64,000 nt of DNA, from positions 16,769-80,768 of the forward strand of contig JAJTAZ010000027.1 of NCBI GenBank assembly GCA_021287185.1, given 5' to 3'. The notes under the pieces were generated by a model, which saw only the letters and a program-made list of their open reading frames with translations, made no database searches and was not told the origin of the DNA. A program made the translations under genes and the position numbers. Shown here piece after piece: positions 19,701-28,676 of this stretch. Numbering within the stretch: position 1 is the first letter of the stretch; the number at the start of each line of letters is the position of its first letter. Source of the DNA: Burkholderiales bacterium (GTDB taxonomy: Bacteria > Pseudomonadota > Gammaproteobacteria > Burkholderiales > Burkholderiaceae).

Positions 19701-20074
19701 GTCCGATTATCATGACTTCGTTGGCGTTCATCATGGGGGTTGTGCCTTTGTATTTCTCTTCGGGCGCAAGTTCTGCCAGCCAACGGGCAATCGGTACCAG
19801 CGTATTTTGGGGTATGTTGGTGGGAACCTTCTTGTCGGTATTTTTTGTACCGATGTTCTATACCGCGGTGCGCTCGTGGTTTAAAGACACTGAACGGCAA
19901 AAAGAACGCTTCCACGAACACGCTGTGGCTGCGGGCATGACTGCGGATGTGGTCGAAAAATACGTCCATGATGCTGAGGATGGCTTGAGCGAACAAGAGC
20001 GCGAAGCCCTACATCATGCGGGCGAACAATCGCCAACCGCATCGCCCAATCATAATAAAACGCATGAAGGATAG
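16799..20074 (+). CDS. RND multidrug efflux permease (AcrB/MexB, HAE1 family)
   Basis: Proton-driven inner-membrane drug exporter of 1091 residues. N-terminus MAKFFIDRPIFAWVVAI is the HAE1 signature. The proton-relay residues are present: the double aspartate in GIVVDDAIVVVENVER on TM4 and the lysine in GLSAKNAILIVEFAKD on TM10. Two large periplasmic loops lie between TM1-2 and TM7-8. The C-terminal 60 residues beyond TM12 are charged and somewhat longer than in AcrB. Start ATG 16799 has AAGGGGA six bases upstream. It should expel amphipathic drugs, dyes or detergents; natural substrate unknown. Confidence 0.96.
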   Translation: MAKFFIDRPIFAWVVAIFIVLAGMVSIKFLPISQYPQVAPPTITLTAVYAGADAQTLEDSVLSIIEREMNGLEGLDYMEAKALSNGTGTLTLTFKTGTNDDLAQVDVQNRLSRAESRLPSAVKQTGIQVAKANSNFLMVAMFSADDPNVDLSTVSDYVARNVQPELQRLAGIGGVQLFGAERAMRIWIDANKLRSLNLTATDVSAAIAAQNAQVSAGSLGDLPNSNGQTISATITVPGQLKSTDDFKKIVLRANTDGSVVRLQDVAQVELGAQTYDTSARLNGKPAVGLGLQLTSDGNALAASQLVKEKLAALQPFFPAGVSWKVPYDSSNFVKISIEKVVKTLLEAMLLVFLVMFLFLQNIRYTLIPTIVVPIALLGTFAVMYSVGMSINVLSMFAMVLVIGIVVDDAIVVVENVERIMAEEKLSPLEATRKAMSQISGAVIGITVVLIAVFIPMAFFSGATGNIYRQFSVVMAVSIAFSAFLALSLTPALCATLLKPITEDHHEKKGFFGWFNQKFTKGAKRYETHVGRLLRRGSRVLMVYVALIVVAVLVMMRLPTSFLPTEDQGYAIATIQLPPGATQERTFKTIGMMEQFAMKQPEVENVIAIAGFSFTGQGQNMGLSFIPLKDWSERTAAGSDATAVAGKITGAMMQQVRDGFIFALTPPPIPELGSSSGFTFRLQDRSGKGHEALLAARNQLLGMTRQSKVLTQVRPDGMEDAPQLRLEVNRDAANAQGVSFSSIAGVLSTALGSSYVNDFPNKGRLQRVIVQADVKDRMQPEDILNLTVNNNRGVAVPLSSIASTSWVTGPMQTIRYNGYSAMSITGSAAPGHSTGEAMAEMEKLAAQLPEGFGFEWTGQSKEEKASGSQSVILYAFSILAVFLCLAALYESWSIPLAVILVVPLGLLGVVLGTWGRGLSNDVYFQVGLITVIGLSAKNAILIVEFAKDLQAQGKNAFEAALAAAHLRFRPIIMTSLAFIMGVVPLYFSSGASSASQRAIGTSVFWGMLVGTFLSVFFVPMFYTAVRSWFKDTERQKERFHEHAVAAGMTADVVEKYVHDAEDGLSEQEREALHHAGEQSPTASPNHNKTHEG

Positions 20075-20078
20075 GGAT

Positions 20079-21533
20079 ATGTCTAACCGATATAAACAAC
20101 ACAAACTCATTCCATTGACGTGGGCGACACTGGCTCTGCTGTCTGCCTGTTCGATGGCACCAAGGTATCAACAGCCCACCGTGCCTTTGGCTCCTGAATT
20201 TCCGTCCAGCAGCGTCGTCAGCACGGCACCGACCAGCGAGCAGTGGAACGTTTCAGCGGCCAAAGATTTGGGTTGGCGAGAGTACTTTGCAGATGAGCGT
20301 TTGCAGCGACTGATTGAATTGGCTTTAGCCAATAATAAAGATTTACGTGTCGCGGCATTGAATGTGGAAACGGTACGGGCGCAGTACGCCATCGCACGAG
20401 CAGACCGCCTACCCGCAATTGGCGCGACAGGCAGCGCGACCAAAGCGCGCGTGGCAGAGGATTTGAGCAATGCTGGGCGCAGTTATATCACCGAGTCGTA
20501 CAACGTTGGTTTGGGGGTTGCTTCATTTGAATTGGATTTGTTCGGTCGGGTGAAAAGCCTGTCGGACAATGCTTTGAACCAATATTTCGCGCAGGAGCAA
20601 GCACGCGATGCGACCCAAATCAGTTTGGTCGCCACCGTTGCCAAGGCGTATTTTGCCGAGCGTACCGCGCAAGCGAATATGGATTTATCGACGCGCGTCT
20701 TGCAGTCGCGTGAAGAAAGCAAACGTTTGACCGATTTGAAATTCAAAGCAGGGGTGATTTCAGCGGTTGAAGTCAACGAAGCGGTGACGCAAATCGAAAC
20801 CGCGCGTGCGGATTACGCGGCCGCCGAGCGTGCTCGCGAGCAGGCACGCAATGCCTTGGCATTGTTGATTGCCCAGCCTTTGCCTGCTGATTTACCCGAA
20901 CAAGCACCATTATCAGCACAATTTGCCAATCGTGAATTGCCTGTCGGTTTGCTATCGGATGTGCTGTTGCAACGTCCTGACATCCAACAGGCAGAGTTTG
21001 CACTAAAAGCCGCCAATGCCAATATCGGTGCGGCGCGCGCGGCGTTTTTCCCACGCATCACTTTAATCGGTAGTGTCGGCAGCGGCAGCACAGAACTGAG
21101 TGGTTTGTTTGCAGGCGGCAATTCAACGTGGAATTTCGCACCACAGGTGAGCCTGCCGATTTTTGCTTGGGGAAAAAACAAAGCCAACTTAGACGTGGCC
21201 GAGTTGCGTAAAAATACTGCGATTGTGCAGTATGAGCAAGCGGTTCAATCCGCATTTCGTGATGTCGCAGATGCCATGGTGGCGCGTCGAACCTTGCAAC
21301 AGCAATACCTCGCGCAACAACACAGCGATCAAGCCATGGCAGAGCGTTATCGTTTGGTTAAAATGCGTTTTGACCACGGTGTGTCCAGTTCGCTCGAATT
21401 ACTGGATGCCGAGCGTTCGAGTTATACCTCGCAGCAGGCTTTGTTGCGTACCCAACAAACTTTGTTAGAAAATCGCGCAGATGTGTATAAAGTCTTGGGC
21501 GGTGGTCTGGTTTCAAAAAATTTGGCAAACTGA
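20079..21533 (+). CDS. Outer-membrane channel lipoprotein of the RND pump (OprM type)
   Basis: Outer-membrane factor of about 484 residues completing the RND pump. The start ATG 20079 follows AAGGATAGGG, five bases after the pump stop codon; the longer frame to 20016 would overlap the pump. Signal with lipobox LSAC, Cys24. OprM-like motifs include LDLFGRVKSLSDNA, FKAGVISAVEVNEA and RRPDIQQAE-like LLQRPDIQQAE, followed by LPIFAWGKNKANLD. Two tandem OEP repeats are evident. It closes the operon. Confidence 0.95.
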   Translation: MSNRYKQHKLIPLTWATLALLSACSMAPRYQQPTVPLAPEFPSSSVVSTAPTSEQWNVSAAKDLGWREYFADERLQRLIELALANNKDLRVAALNVETVRAQYAIARADRLPAIGATGSATKARVAEDLSNAGRSYITESYNVGLGVASFELDLFGRVKSLSDNALNQYFAQEQARDATQISLVATVAKAYFAERTAQANMDLSTRVLQSREESKRLTDLKFKAGVISAVEVNEAVTQIETARADYAAAERAREQARNALALLIAQPLPADLPEQAPLSAQFANRELPVGLLSDVLLQRPDIQQAEFALKAANANIGAARAAFFPRITLIGSVGSGSTELSGLFAGGNSTWNFAPQVSLPIFAWGKNKANLDVAELRKNTAIVQYEQAVQSAFRDVADAMVARRTLQQQYLAQQHSDQAMAERYRLVKMRFDHGVSSSLELLDAERSSYTSQQALLRTQQTLLENRADVYKVLGGGLVSKNLAN

Positions 21534-21587
21534 GCACTGGCTCATCTTGATTGAATTTTGGTCAAGAATTTTGGCAAAAAAATAAAA

Positions 21588-21599
21588 GAACGGTCGTTC
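21588..21599. promoter_or_regulatory. GAACG-GT-CGTTC inverted repeat upstream of ETF-QO gene
   Basis: Five-base arms around a two-base centre, 110 bases before the ETF-QO start. ACGGTCGTTC recurs in reverse orientation at 45729-45740 before fabH. The form resembles sites of TetR-type fatty-acid regulators, but the assignment is inference. Confidence 0.35.
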
Positions 21600-21708
21600 A
21601 TTTTTGGTTCTCTTTTTTTTGGATTGTGGTAATATACGAGCCTATTTCATACGTGAACCAAAGGCTGTTTTGGTTTTTTGTTGGTATTACATTTTTTAGG
21701 AGAACCCC

Positions 21709-23358
21709 ATGGATGCGCTCATTGAACGTGATGTCATGGAATACGATGTGTTGGTGGTGGGCGGAGGCCCTGCGGGTTTGGCTACAGCGTGTCGTTTGAA
21801 ACAACTGAATGCAGACATCAATGTGTGTTTGATTGACAAAGGCTCTGAATTGGGGGCGCATATTTTGTCGGGCGCAGTGATGGATCCGATTGCGATGAAC
21901 GAATTGTTTCCCAACTGGAAAGAGTTGGGCGCGCCTTTGAATGTACCTGTGACGGGGGATGATTTTTTATTTTTGAGCGAAACGGGCGCGAAACAAACAC
22001 CCCAATGGCTGCTTCCAAATATTTTCCAAAATCACGGTAACTACATTGTCAGTCTGGCCAATGTGGCGCGTTGGATGGGCGAGCAGGCAGAAGCTTTGGG
22101 TGTGGAGATTTACCCTGGTTTTGCTGCTGCGGATGTGTTGTACGACGAAAACGGTGCGGTTAAAGGTGTGGTCACGGGCGATATGGGGATTGGTAAAGAT
22201 GGTGAGCCGACGGCACAATATCAGCCTGGTATGGAGTTACATGCAAAATACACCGTATTTGCCGAGGGTGCGCGCGGTCATTTGGGCAAACGTTTGATTG
22301 CCAAATATCAATTGGATGCAGGGCGTGATCCACAGTCCTATGGTCTTGGCATCAAAGAAGTATGGGAAGTACCCGCTGAGCAGCACAAGGAAGGGCTTGT
22401 GGTACACACTGCAGGCTGGCCGCTGGATGCGGATACCTATGGTGGTTCATTTCTGTACCACATGGAAAACAACCAAATTGCTTTGGGTATGGTGGTTGGT
22501 TTGGACTATGCCAATCCGTATCTCTCACCATTTGAGGAATTTCAACGCTATAAAACCCATCCTGAAATTGCCAAATACCTTAAGGGTGGCAAACGCGTGA
22601 GTTATGGCGCGCGCGCGATTACTGCAGGCGGCATTTTGTCTTTGCCTCAGTTGTATTTTAAAGGCGGTGTGTTGGTCGGTTGTGAAGCGGGTACGCTCAA
22701 TGCGTCGCGCATCAAAGGCTCGCATGCAGCGATTAAAACGGGGATGCTGGCGGCAGAATCGATTGCAGTGGCTTTGAGTGCAGGGCGCGAGCGTGACGAG
22801 TTGCCCGAGTACGAAGAAGCGTTCAATAACTCTTGGCTCAAAACCGAATTGTGGAAAGCCCGCAACTTTAAACAATGGTTCAAAAAAGGGCGCAATATCG
22901 CGACCATTATGACGGGCATTGAGCAAAAATTATTGGGTGGTAAAATGCCTTGGACGATTCATCGCACCAAGGCTGACCATGAGTGTTTATTGCCTGCTGC
23001 ACAGTGCACGCCGATTGATTATCCAAAACCAGACAACGTATTGACCTTTGATCGATTGTCTTCGGTGTTTTTATCCAATACCAATCATGAAGAAAACCAG
23101 CCTGTGCATTTAACGCTCAAAGACGCCAGCGTACCAGTGAATATCAATTGGGTTAAATACGCAGGTCCTGAGGCACGCTATTGTCCAGCAGGGGTGTATG
23201 AGTTCATCGAAGATGCCAACGCAGCACATGGGGAACGTTTGCAAATCAATGCGCAAAACTGTTTGCATTGCAAAACCTGCGACATCAAAGACCCCACTCA
23301 AAATATTGTTTGGGTCACGCCAGAAGGTTCGGGTGGTCCCAATTACGGCAATATGTGA
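21709..23358 (+). CDS. Electron transfer flavoprotein-ubiquinone oxidoreductase
   Basis: Membrane-associated FAD and 4Fe-4S enzyme that passes electrons from electron-transferring flavoprotein (fatty-acid and amino-acid dehydrogenases) to ubiquinone. The dinucleotide fold VVGGGPAGLATA is at residues 15-26; cluster cysteines are in ARYCPAGVYEF and the C-terminal CLHCKTCDIKDP; the ending GGPNYGNM is the conserved family terminus. 549 residues, full length. The ATG at 21709 follows AGGAG at ideal spacing. The etfAB genes are not in the window. Confidence 0.96.
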   Translation: MDALIERDVMEYDVLVVGGGPAGLATACRLKQLNADINVCLIDKGSELGAHILSGAVMDPIAMNELFPNWKELGAPLNVPVTGDDFLFLSETGAKQTPQWLLPNIFQNHGNYIVSLANVARWMGEQAEALGVEIYPGFAAADVLYDENGAVKGVVTGDMGIGKDGEPTAQYQPGMELHAKYTVFAEGARGHLGKRLIAKYQLDAGRDPQSYGLGIKEVWEVPAEQHKEGLVVHTAGWPLDADTYGGSFLYHMENNQIALGMVVGLDYANPYLSPFEEFQRYKTHPEIAKYLKGGKRVSYGARAITAGGILSLPQLYFKGGVLVGCEAGTLNASRIKGSHAAIKTGMLAAESIAVALSAGRERDELPEYEEAFNNSWLKTELWKARNFKQWFKKGRNIATIMTGIEQKLLGGKMPWTIHRTKADHECLLPAAQCTPIDYPKPDNVLTFDRLSSVFLSNTNHEENQPVHLTLKDASVPVNINWVKYAGPEARYCPAGVYEFIEDANAAHGERLQINAQNCLHCKTCDIKDPTQNIVWVTPEGSGGPNYGNM

Positions 23359-23380
23359 TGAATGTCGGGAGGGTGTTATA

Positions 23381-23411
23381 AAAAATGACGCAGTTAATCT
23401 GCGTCATTTTT
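23381..23411. terminator. Bidirectional terminator after ETF-QO
   Basis: AAAAATGACGCAG and CTGCGTCATTTTT form a perfect 13-bp stem with loop TTAAT. The A and T tracts allow use by ETF-QO on plus and by the DUF2127 gene on minus, whose stop codon lies inside it. Confidence 0.85.
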
Positions 23412-23901
23412 GTTGCTTTTTATTGTTTGCGAGTGGTTCAAATGTGGTTCTTTGCCATAATTGCCCAACCAAATAAACCACCATGGATGTGTTCCCAATC
23501 AATACCAGCAGACTGCTCCACGAGGGTGAGTGCCACATGTGTAGGACTTCAAACGGCAGATATAGCCCACCTGAGAATGCAGTGAGCGATTCGCCCCATA
23601 TTTTGTTGTGCCACAATCCATAGGCTTCTGAAAAGCGTACGCCAATATAAGCAACGGCTAAGGCAAACCAAATCAATTTGTTGGCATCGTAAAAAACATC
23701 TGCGCCGTGTTCCAATAAAGTCGGGAAACGGCTGTTTGCGTTTAAACCATAGTGCCCGATGATGTTATGAACAATTAAGCGAACATCATGGTGCATTAAC
23801 TCAATCAATCCTATCGTTAATAGAATTGCCAAAACCCCTTTGGTGGCTTCAAAAACAGCAATGACGCGTAAAGTCGTATGCTCAGAACGGTCGGTGCTCA
23901 T
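23404..23901 (-). CDS. DUF2127 family membrane protein
   Basis: 165-residue integral membrane protein with about four helices: VIAVFEATKGVLAILLTIGL, a second near residue 85 (LIWFALAVAYIGVRFSEAYGL in part), and two C-terminal ones around LLVLIGNTSMVVYLVGQLW. The FEATKG motif in helix 1 and the VRFSEAYGLW motif are the recognisable DUF2127 features. Function unknown. Its ATG overlaps the stop codon of the upstream DUF2322-like gene by four bases, so the two are translationally coupled. Confidence 0.8.
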   Translation of the reverse strand: MSTDRSEHTTLRVIAVFEATKGVLAILLTIGLIELMHHDVRLIVHNIIGHYGLNANSRFPTLLEHGADVFYDANKLIWFALAVAYIGVRFSEAYGLWHNKIWGESLTAFSGGLYLPFEVLHMWHSPSWSSLLVLIGNTSMVVYLVGQLWQRTTFEPLANNKKQQK

Positions 23902-24290
23902 TGTGGATTGTCATCGGTTTCATCGTCTTTCTCATCCCAGTTACTGGTTGGTTCAGCCCCTTCTTTATAGATAACTTTCATGGTCATCGGCTTGTGTGTG
24001 GCTTCAATGAGTATCAGGCGATCGATATTGGGATGTTTACCTGGATTGGCGCGCGCATCTGCTGTGTGTTCGGCGTACAGTTCCAAACCACGTTTGGCAG
24101 CGTAGATATCCAATTCACCCATGGTTTTAAATAAATAGTAATACAAGGCAAGTGAACCGCGTTGACCATCGGCATTTTCGATGGTGGAGAGTTGATTATC
24201 CTGACTAATTTCAATTCGCTCAATGGTATCAATGTTCGGAAACTGTTTTAAATTTTCAGCAAAAATGTTGCTGGTTTTGAAAAGGCTCAT
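23898..24290 (-). CDS. Conserved hypothetical protein, probably DUF2322 family
   Basis: 130-residue soluble acidic protein. The middle part, GSLALYYYLFKTMGELDIYAAKRGLELYAEHTADARANPGKHPNIDRLI (about residues 45-93), resembles the DUF2322 family, notably the HTADA...PGKHPNID core. Start taken at ATG 24290 with AAGGAG nine bases upstream; a TTG three bases earlier is possible. The gene overlaps the DUF2127 gene by an ATGA junction. Function unknown; the family name is from memory of the motif. Confidence 0.6.
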   Translation of the reverse strand: MSLFKTSNIFAENLKQFPNIDTIERIEISQDNQLSTIENADGQRGSLALYYYLFKTMGELDIYAAKRGLELYAEHTADARANPGKHPNIDRLILIEATHKPMTMKVIYKEGAEPTSNWDEKDDETDDNPQ

Positions 24291-24318
24291 CAAAAATACT
24301 CCTTCATGTGTGCGCAGC

Positions 24319-24753
24319 TTACTGCGCGGATTTTAAAATTAATTCCAAATACAACTGGCTGTCTGGCTCGCGCTGTTCGCGTTGTGCTTGCCAAAGTATC
24401 TGTCCCAAACTCTCCATAATGCTGTGTGCTGCCTTGTGTGCATCATCATGCTTCGCACATAACTTTTCGTAAGCACGGCGAATGCCAGGAGGTTGGTCAA
24501 TGGCTATTTGTTCACTGATGGACAGGTGCATGGACAGATGTAAAAAGGGATTGGTTTGTCCTGCTTCGGGAGGGAACTGAGCCAATTGTAAGGTTTCAAC
24601 TGGGGCATTCAAAATATCATGGTATTCGGGGTGAACGCGCATCCACTGCACGGCCATGTGCTCAATTGGAGCCAGTGTTTCGTTGAGCAAAGATTTGTGC
24701 CAAGCATGATAAAAAAATTCGCGCACTTCTTTGAGGGTGGGATTAAAAAACAT
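24319..24753 (-). CDS. DUF1841 family protein
   Basis: 144-residue soluble protein. Recognised from the N-terminus MFFNPTLKEVREFFYHAW and the core NPFLHLSMHLSISEQIAIDQPPGIR (about residues 75-99), which define DUF1841, a family found mostly in beta- and gammaproteobacteria. Conserved histidines in HLSMHL and in DDAHKAAHSIME could bind metal, but no activity is known. Start at ATG 24753 rather than the longer 24792 frame because the family N-terminus begins there. Confidence 0.82.
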   Translation of the reverse strand: MFFNPTLKEVREFFYHAWHKSLLNETLAPIEHMAVQWMRVHPEYHDILNAPVETLQLAQFPPEAGQTNPFLHLSMHLSISEQIAIDQPPGIRRAYEKLCAKHDDAHKAAHSIMESLGQILWQAQREQREPDSQLYLELILKSAQ

Positions 24754-24823
24754 GGTGATTGCGATTGAATGCAGATGTGATAACGGTGGCATTGTACTGC
24801 GAATATGGATTGGTGTTCTTTAA

Positions 24824-24859
24824 AACCACACAGGCGACTTAAAAGTCGCCTGTGTGGTT
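24824..24859 (-). terminator. Strong terminator downstream of yidB-like gene
   Basis: AACCACACAGGCGACTT and its exact complement form a 17-bp stem around a two-base centre, followed on the minus strand by a short T-rich tail. Confidence 0.8.
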
Positions 24860-24901
24860 CGTCATATGTGTTGTGAATGACGATTTATAGGGGGTAACGA
24901 C

Positions 24902-25516
24902 TTATTGCTTGTTACCGCCCAATAAACTGCCCAATACTGAAGCAATATCGCCTGCGTCAATTTGCCCATTGGGTGTGAGTTTGTTAATCAAACCAGGCAA
25001 TAACTCAGCCAAGCCACCAGCGGCTTCTTGTTCAGAAACGCCTGCGTCTTGTGCGATTTGACCCAAAGTACCTGATTGACCCAAACCTGCTTGAATTTGT
25101 TCGGCTGAGACAGGTTGGTTTTCGCCAGTGCCAATCCATGATTGGACTTGTTGACCCAAGCCTGCATTGTTCAATAAATCAACCAAACCACCCAAACCGC
25201 CAGCAACTTGAGTGCCTGCTTGTTGGGCTTGACCGCCGCCAAGTAAACCGCCGAGCAAGTCACCCAAACCACCCGCTGAACCACCTTGTTGTTGCTGACC
25301 ACCGAGCAGTCCACCGAGCAAACCGCCCAAACCACCGCCTTGTTGTTGGCTGCCGCCGAGCATAGAGCCGAGCATACCTGCTAAGCCGCCCGAGCCACCT
25401 TGGTTGTTGCCGCCTAACACTTGTTTGAGCAATGCATTGAGCAATGCGCCTTGAATGCTATTGTTATTTGAGTTGCCACCCAATGCCGCACCCAATAAAC
25501 CATCTACTAATCCCAT
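24902..25516 (-). CDS. YidB/DUF937 family Gly/Gln-rich protein
   Basis: 204-residue low-complexity protein. Residues 1-120 are built of Gly-Leu-Leu-Gly-Gly and Gln runs (LGGLLGGLLGG, GGQQQQGG), and residues 125-200 hold the folded YidB-like core: VQSWIGTGENQPVSAEQIQAGL, QIAQDAGVSEQEAAGGLAELLPGLI (quoted in parts) ending in DAGDIASVLGSLLGG. YidB-family proteins are widespread and of unclear role. AAAGGA precedes the ATG and a strong hairpin follows, so it is a single-gene unit. The repeats make it prone to length variation. Confidence 0.85.
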   Translation of the reverse strand: MGLVDGLLGAALGGNSNNNSIQGALLNALLKQVLGGNNQGGSGGLAGMLGSMLGGSQQQGGGLGGLLGGLLGGQQQQGGSAGGLGDLLGGLLGGGQAQQAGTQVAGGLGGLVDLLNNAGLGQQVQSWIGTGENQPVSAEQIQAGLGQSGTLGQIAQDAGVSEQEAAGGLAELLPGLINKLTPNGQIDAGDIASVLGSLLGGNKQ

Positions 25517-25654
25517 GATGTTTCCTTTGCTGTATGAAAACGAAGAACCACGCCTATGTGGCTCTTACGAGGATGATGTTAGCACGAAAATTTCCACGAA
25601 TGAGGTCAAACGGGATTTTTTTAATTAAATTGCAGTTTACTGTATGGTTTGCAC

Positions 25655-26413
25655 TTAAAAATCGCCCCAAAGAGCTTGCAACGCAGCGATGGTTGCCAAT
25701 CCAGCAGTCTCGGTGCGTAAAATTCGTGTGCCCAATAGAGTGGGTCGAAAGCCTGTCTGTACTGCCAATTCAACTTCACGTATATCCAAACCGCTTTCTG
25801 GACCAATTAAAATATGTATGGCTTGCGTTGGCTCGGGTTTGGTTAAGTTTGATAACGTTGTCGGTACTTTGGAGTCAGGGTGGAGCACGATGTTATAGTC
25901 ATTTGAGTTCTTGAACATCCCAAGCCATTGGGTGAGTGCCATGGGCTGAGCCAAGATGGGCAAGACATTGCGTTCACTCTGTGCGCAAGCCGCGATGACA
26001 ATGCGTTGCCAGTGCTCGATTTTTTTATGGATGCGCTCAGGTGAGAGTTTGATTTGGCTGCGCACAGAAAACAAGGGAACGATAGCCGTCACGCCCAATT
26101 CAACGGCTTTTTCTATCGTCCAATCCATTTTGTCGGCAGACGATAAGCATTGCGCCAGTGTGATGTTCAAGGGTGATTCGTTATCGATTTGTAAAGTGGG
26201 TGCGGATAGCCAGCGTGCCTGTGCCGATTTTTTTTCAATTTGTGTGAGTTGTGCGCTGGCGCAGTAACCTTGTCCATCAAAAAAATCGCACACATCACCT
26301 ACACGCATGCGCAGCACTGTGATGGCGTGGTGAAATATTTCAGGCGATAAGGTAAATTCATCGGTATTTTCGGTATTTGACCAAGGGGCAGGGGCATAGA
26401 ATCGTGAGCGCAT
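25655..26413 (-). CDS. rsmE: 16S rRNA m3U1498 methyltransferase RsmE
   Basis: SPOUT-class enzyme that methylates N3 of U1498 in 16S rRNA with S-adenosylmethionine. The C-terminal trefoil-knot motifs are clear: HILIGPESGLDIREVELA, LLGTRILRTETAGLATIAAL, and the N-terminal PUA-like part begins MRSRFYAPAPWS. The conserved KMDWTIEKAVELGVTAIVPL segment is in the middle. 252 residues, normal length. Confidence 0.95.
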   Translation of the reverse strand: MRSRFYAPAPWSNTENTDEFTLSPEIFHHAITVLRMRVGDVCDFFDGQGYCASAQLTQIEKKSAQARWLSAPTLQIDNESPLNITLAQCLSSADKMDWTIEKAVELGVTAIVPLFSVRSQIKLSPERIHKKIEHWQRIVIAACAQSERNVLPILAQPMALTQWLGMFKNSNDYNIVLHPDSKVPTTLSNLTKPEPTQAIHILIGPESGLDIREVELAVQTGFRPTLLGTRILRTETAGLATIAALQALWGDF

Positions 26414-26552
26414 AAAAATCCATCTGGCATCATTTGGTGTAATCAGACTCGTATTTTAGACCAAACACACACGTGCATCTGCTAAAATGCGCAATTGATT
26501 GAATGTCCCGAAATTGTTTCGGAAAAACACGCATAAATTTTGAAAGTGAACC

Positions 26553-28661
26553 ATGTCTGCACCTTTGTTGATTGAATTACTGACCGAAGAACTCCCACCC
26601 AAAGCCCTGAGCAAACTGTCCACAGCCTTTGCCGAAGGGGTACACACAGGTTTGGTCAAGTTGGGTTTGGTCGATGCGACGGCTGTGGTGCATCCCTTTG
26701 GCACGCCACGCCGCTTGGCAGTGTTGATAGAGGGCGTGCGTGCGACTGCAGATGACATTGGCCGTCGTGACAAAGTATTGCCAGTCTCAGTCGGTTTGCA
26801 AGCCGATGGCTCAGCCAGTCCGTCTTTGGTGAAAAAACTCACTGCGATGGGCTTTGCTGATAAGACACCTGCAGATTTGGAGATTGAAAACGATGGCAAG
26901 CAAGACGTGTATTTCATTGCGTACACACAAAAAGGTGCGATTCTGGCAGAGGTTTTGGAAAGCGTTTTGAACGAAGTAGCAAGTAAATTGCCAATTCCCA
27001 AAGTCATGACGTATCAAATCCACGCGGGAACCACCGCCGAGCAAGACGTACAATTTGTGCGTCCTGTGAAACGTCTGGTGGCGTTGTACGGCGCGGATGT
27101 TTTGCCCGTAACTGCGTTTGGGGTCAAGGCCGACCGAGTGACCGATGGCCATCGCTTTTTGGGTCAAACCGCCATCAATATTCCGAATGCTCATGAGTAT
27201 GCACAGATTTTACGCACGCAAGGCATGGTGGAACCGGATTATAAAGTCCGTCGTGAAAGCATTTATGAGCAACTCAAAAACAAAGCGGCTCAATACACAG
27301 TGATTATGCCCGAGGCTTTACTGGACGAGGTGACTGCCTTGACCGAGTGGCCAGTGGTGTATAAAGCACAGTTTGAACAAGCTTTTTTGAGCGTACCGCA
27401 AGAGTGCTTGATTCTCACCATGCAAACCAATCAAAAATACTTTGCGATGACGGATGATAAAGGGGCATTGGTCAATGAATTTTTGGTGGTGTCGAATATC
27501 TTGACCGATGCGCCCGAACAAATCATCGAGGGCAATGCGCGCGTGGTGCGCCCACGTTTGGCCGATGCGCAGTTCTTTTTTGAGCAAGACAAAAAACGCA
27601 GTTTGGACGACATGGTGGCGAAACTGCAAACGGTGGTTTATCACAACAAACTCGGCTCGCAAGGTGAGCGTGTGGCGCGTGTACAGGCGATTTCCGCATA
27701 TATGGCCGAGCAGCTGGGCGCGGATGTGGCAGATGCCAAGCGCGCAGCCTACATTGCCAAAGCCGACTTGGTTAGCGATATGGTCGGTGAGTTTCCAGAG
27801 TTGCAAGGTGTGATGGGGCGTTATTATGCAACGCACCATGGTGAAAAAATCGACGTGGCTGCGGCGTGTGCTGAGCATTATCAACCACGCTTTGCAGGCG
27901 ATGCTCTGCCCGCAACACAAATTGGTTTGATTGGTGCATTGGCCGATAAACTTGAAACCTTGGTCGGTATTTGGGGCGTAGGGCTACAACCGACAGGTGA
28001 GAAAGACCCCTTTGCATTGCGTCGCCATGCGTTGGGCGTGGTGCGTATGTTGCTTGAAAAACAATTACCATTGTCTTTACAAGATACTTTGGTTCAGGCT
28101 CAAAACCAATTTGCAGGCAATGCTCAGGTGAAAAACAGCGTGGCTGAGGTCAAAGCATTTATGCTTGACCGTCTGCGTGGTTTGCTCAAAGAACAAGGCT
28201 ATGCACCTGCACACATTGAAGCGGTACTGGCAAACAACCCTGATAATTTGTCTGAGGTGATTGCGAAACTGCAAGCGGTTCAAGCCTTTGCAGTCTTGCC
28301 CGAAGCGCAGGATTTGGCTGCAGCCAATAAACGTTGTGTGAATATTTTGCGCAAAGCGACTGAGAAAAATGAAGCAATTGCACAGGCACTCAACCCTGCA
28401 TTGTTAAACGAACCAGCTGAGCAAAATTTAGCCGCAGCGGTTGCCGATGTGCGCCCTGTGGTGGCGGCTGCTTTGGCGCAACGCGACTACACAAGTGCGC
28501 TCAATGCGTTGGCAAAACTGCGTGCATCTGTGGATGCATTTTTTGCCGATGTGATGGTCATGGCGGACGATGCTGCGGTGCGTGCGAACCGTCTGAAATT
28601 GTTGCAAGAATTGGCCACACTGATGAATGGCGTGGCGGATATTTCGCAATTGGCAGTTTAA
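26553..28661 (+). CDS. glyS: Glycyl-tRNA synthetase beta subunit
   Basis: Beta subunit (702 residues) of the tetrameric bacterial glycyl-tRNA synthetase; it carries tRNA recognition and needs the alpha subunit for catalysis. The N-terminus LLIELLTEELPPKAL is diagnostic, with FGTPRRLAVLIEGV and the HD-like middle SDMVGEFPELQGVMGRYYA. The DALR-type C-terminal domain follows. Normally glyQ lies directly upstream; here the upstream neighbour is rsmE on the other strand, so glyQ must be elsewhere. gmhB follows after 15 bases, as in many betaproteobacteria. Confidence 0.96.
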   Translation: MSAPLLIELLTEELPPKALSKLSTAFAEGVHTGLVKLGLVDATAVVHPFGTPRRLAVLIEGVRATADDIGRRDKVLPVSVGLQADGSASPSLVKKLTAMGFADKTPADLEIENDGKQDVYFIAYTQKGAILAEVLESVLNEVASKLPIPKVMTYQIHAGTTAEQDVQFVRPVKRLVALYGADVLPVTAFGVKADRVTDGHRFLGQTAINIPNAHEYAQILRTQGMVEPDYKVRRESIYEQLKNKAAQYTVIMPEALLDEVTALTEWPVVYKAQFEQAFLSVPQECLILTMQTNQKYFAMTDDKGALVNEFLVVSNILTDAPEQIIEGNARVVRPRLADAQFFFEQDKKRSLDDMVAKLQTVVYHNKLGSQGERVARVQAISAYMAEQLGADVADAKRAAYIAKADLVSDMVGEFPELQGVMGRYYATHHGEKIDVAAACAEHYQPRFAGDALPATQIGLIGALADKLETLVGIWGVGLQPTGEKDPFALRRHALGVVRMLLEKQLPLSLQDTLVQAQNQFAGNAQVKNSVAEVKAFMLDRLRGLLKEQGYAPAHIEAVLANNPDNLSEVIAKLQAVQAFAVLPEAQDLAAANKRCVNILRKATEKNEAIAQALNPALLNEPAEQNLAAAVADVRPVVAAALAQRDYTSALNALAKLRASVDAFFADVMVMADDAAVRANRLKLLQELATLMNGVADISQLAV

Positions 28662-28676
28662 ATTCACGAGCCTGAG

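Noticed and set aside
25051..25365. 104-residue plus-strand frame opposite the yidB-like gene
   Set aside because: Mirror of a Gly/Gln-rich repeat gene; composition (Pro, Asn, His, Arg) is that of an antisense shadow.
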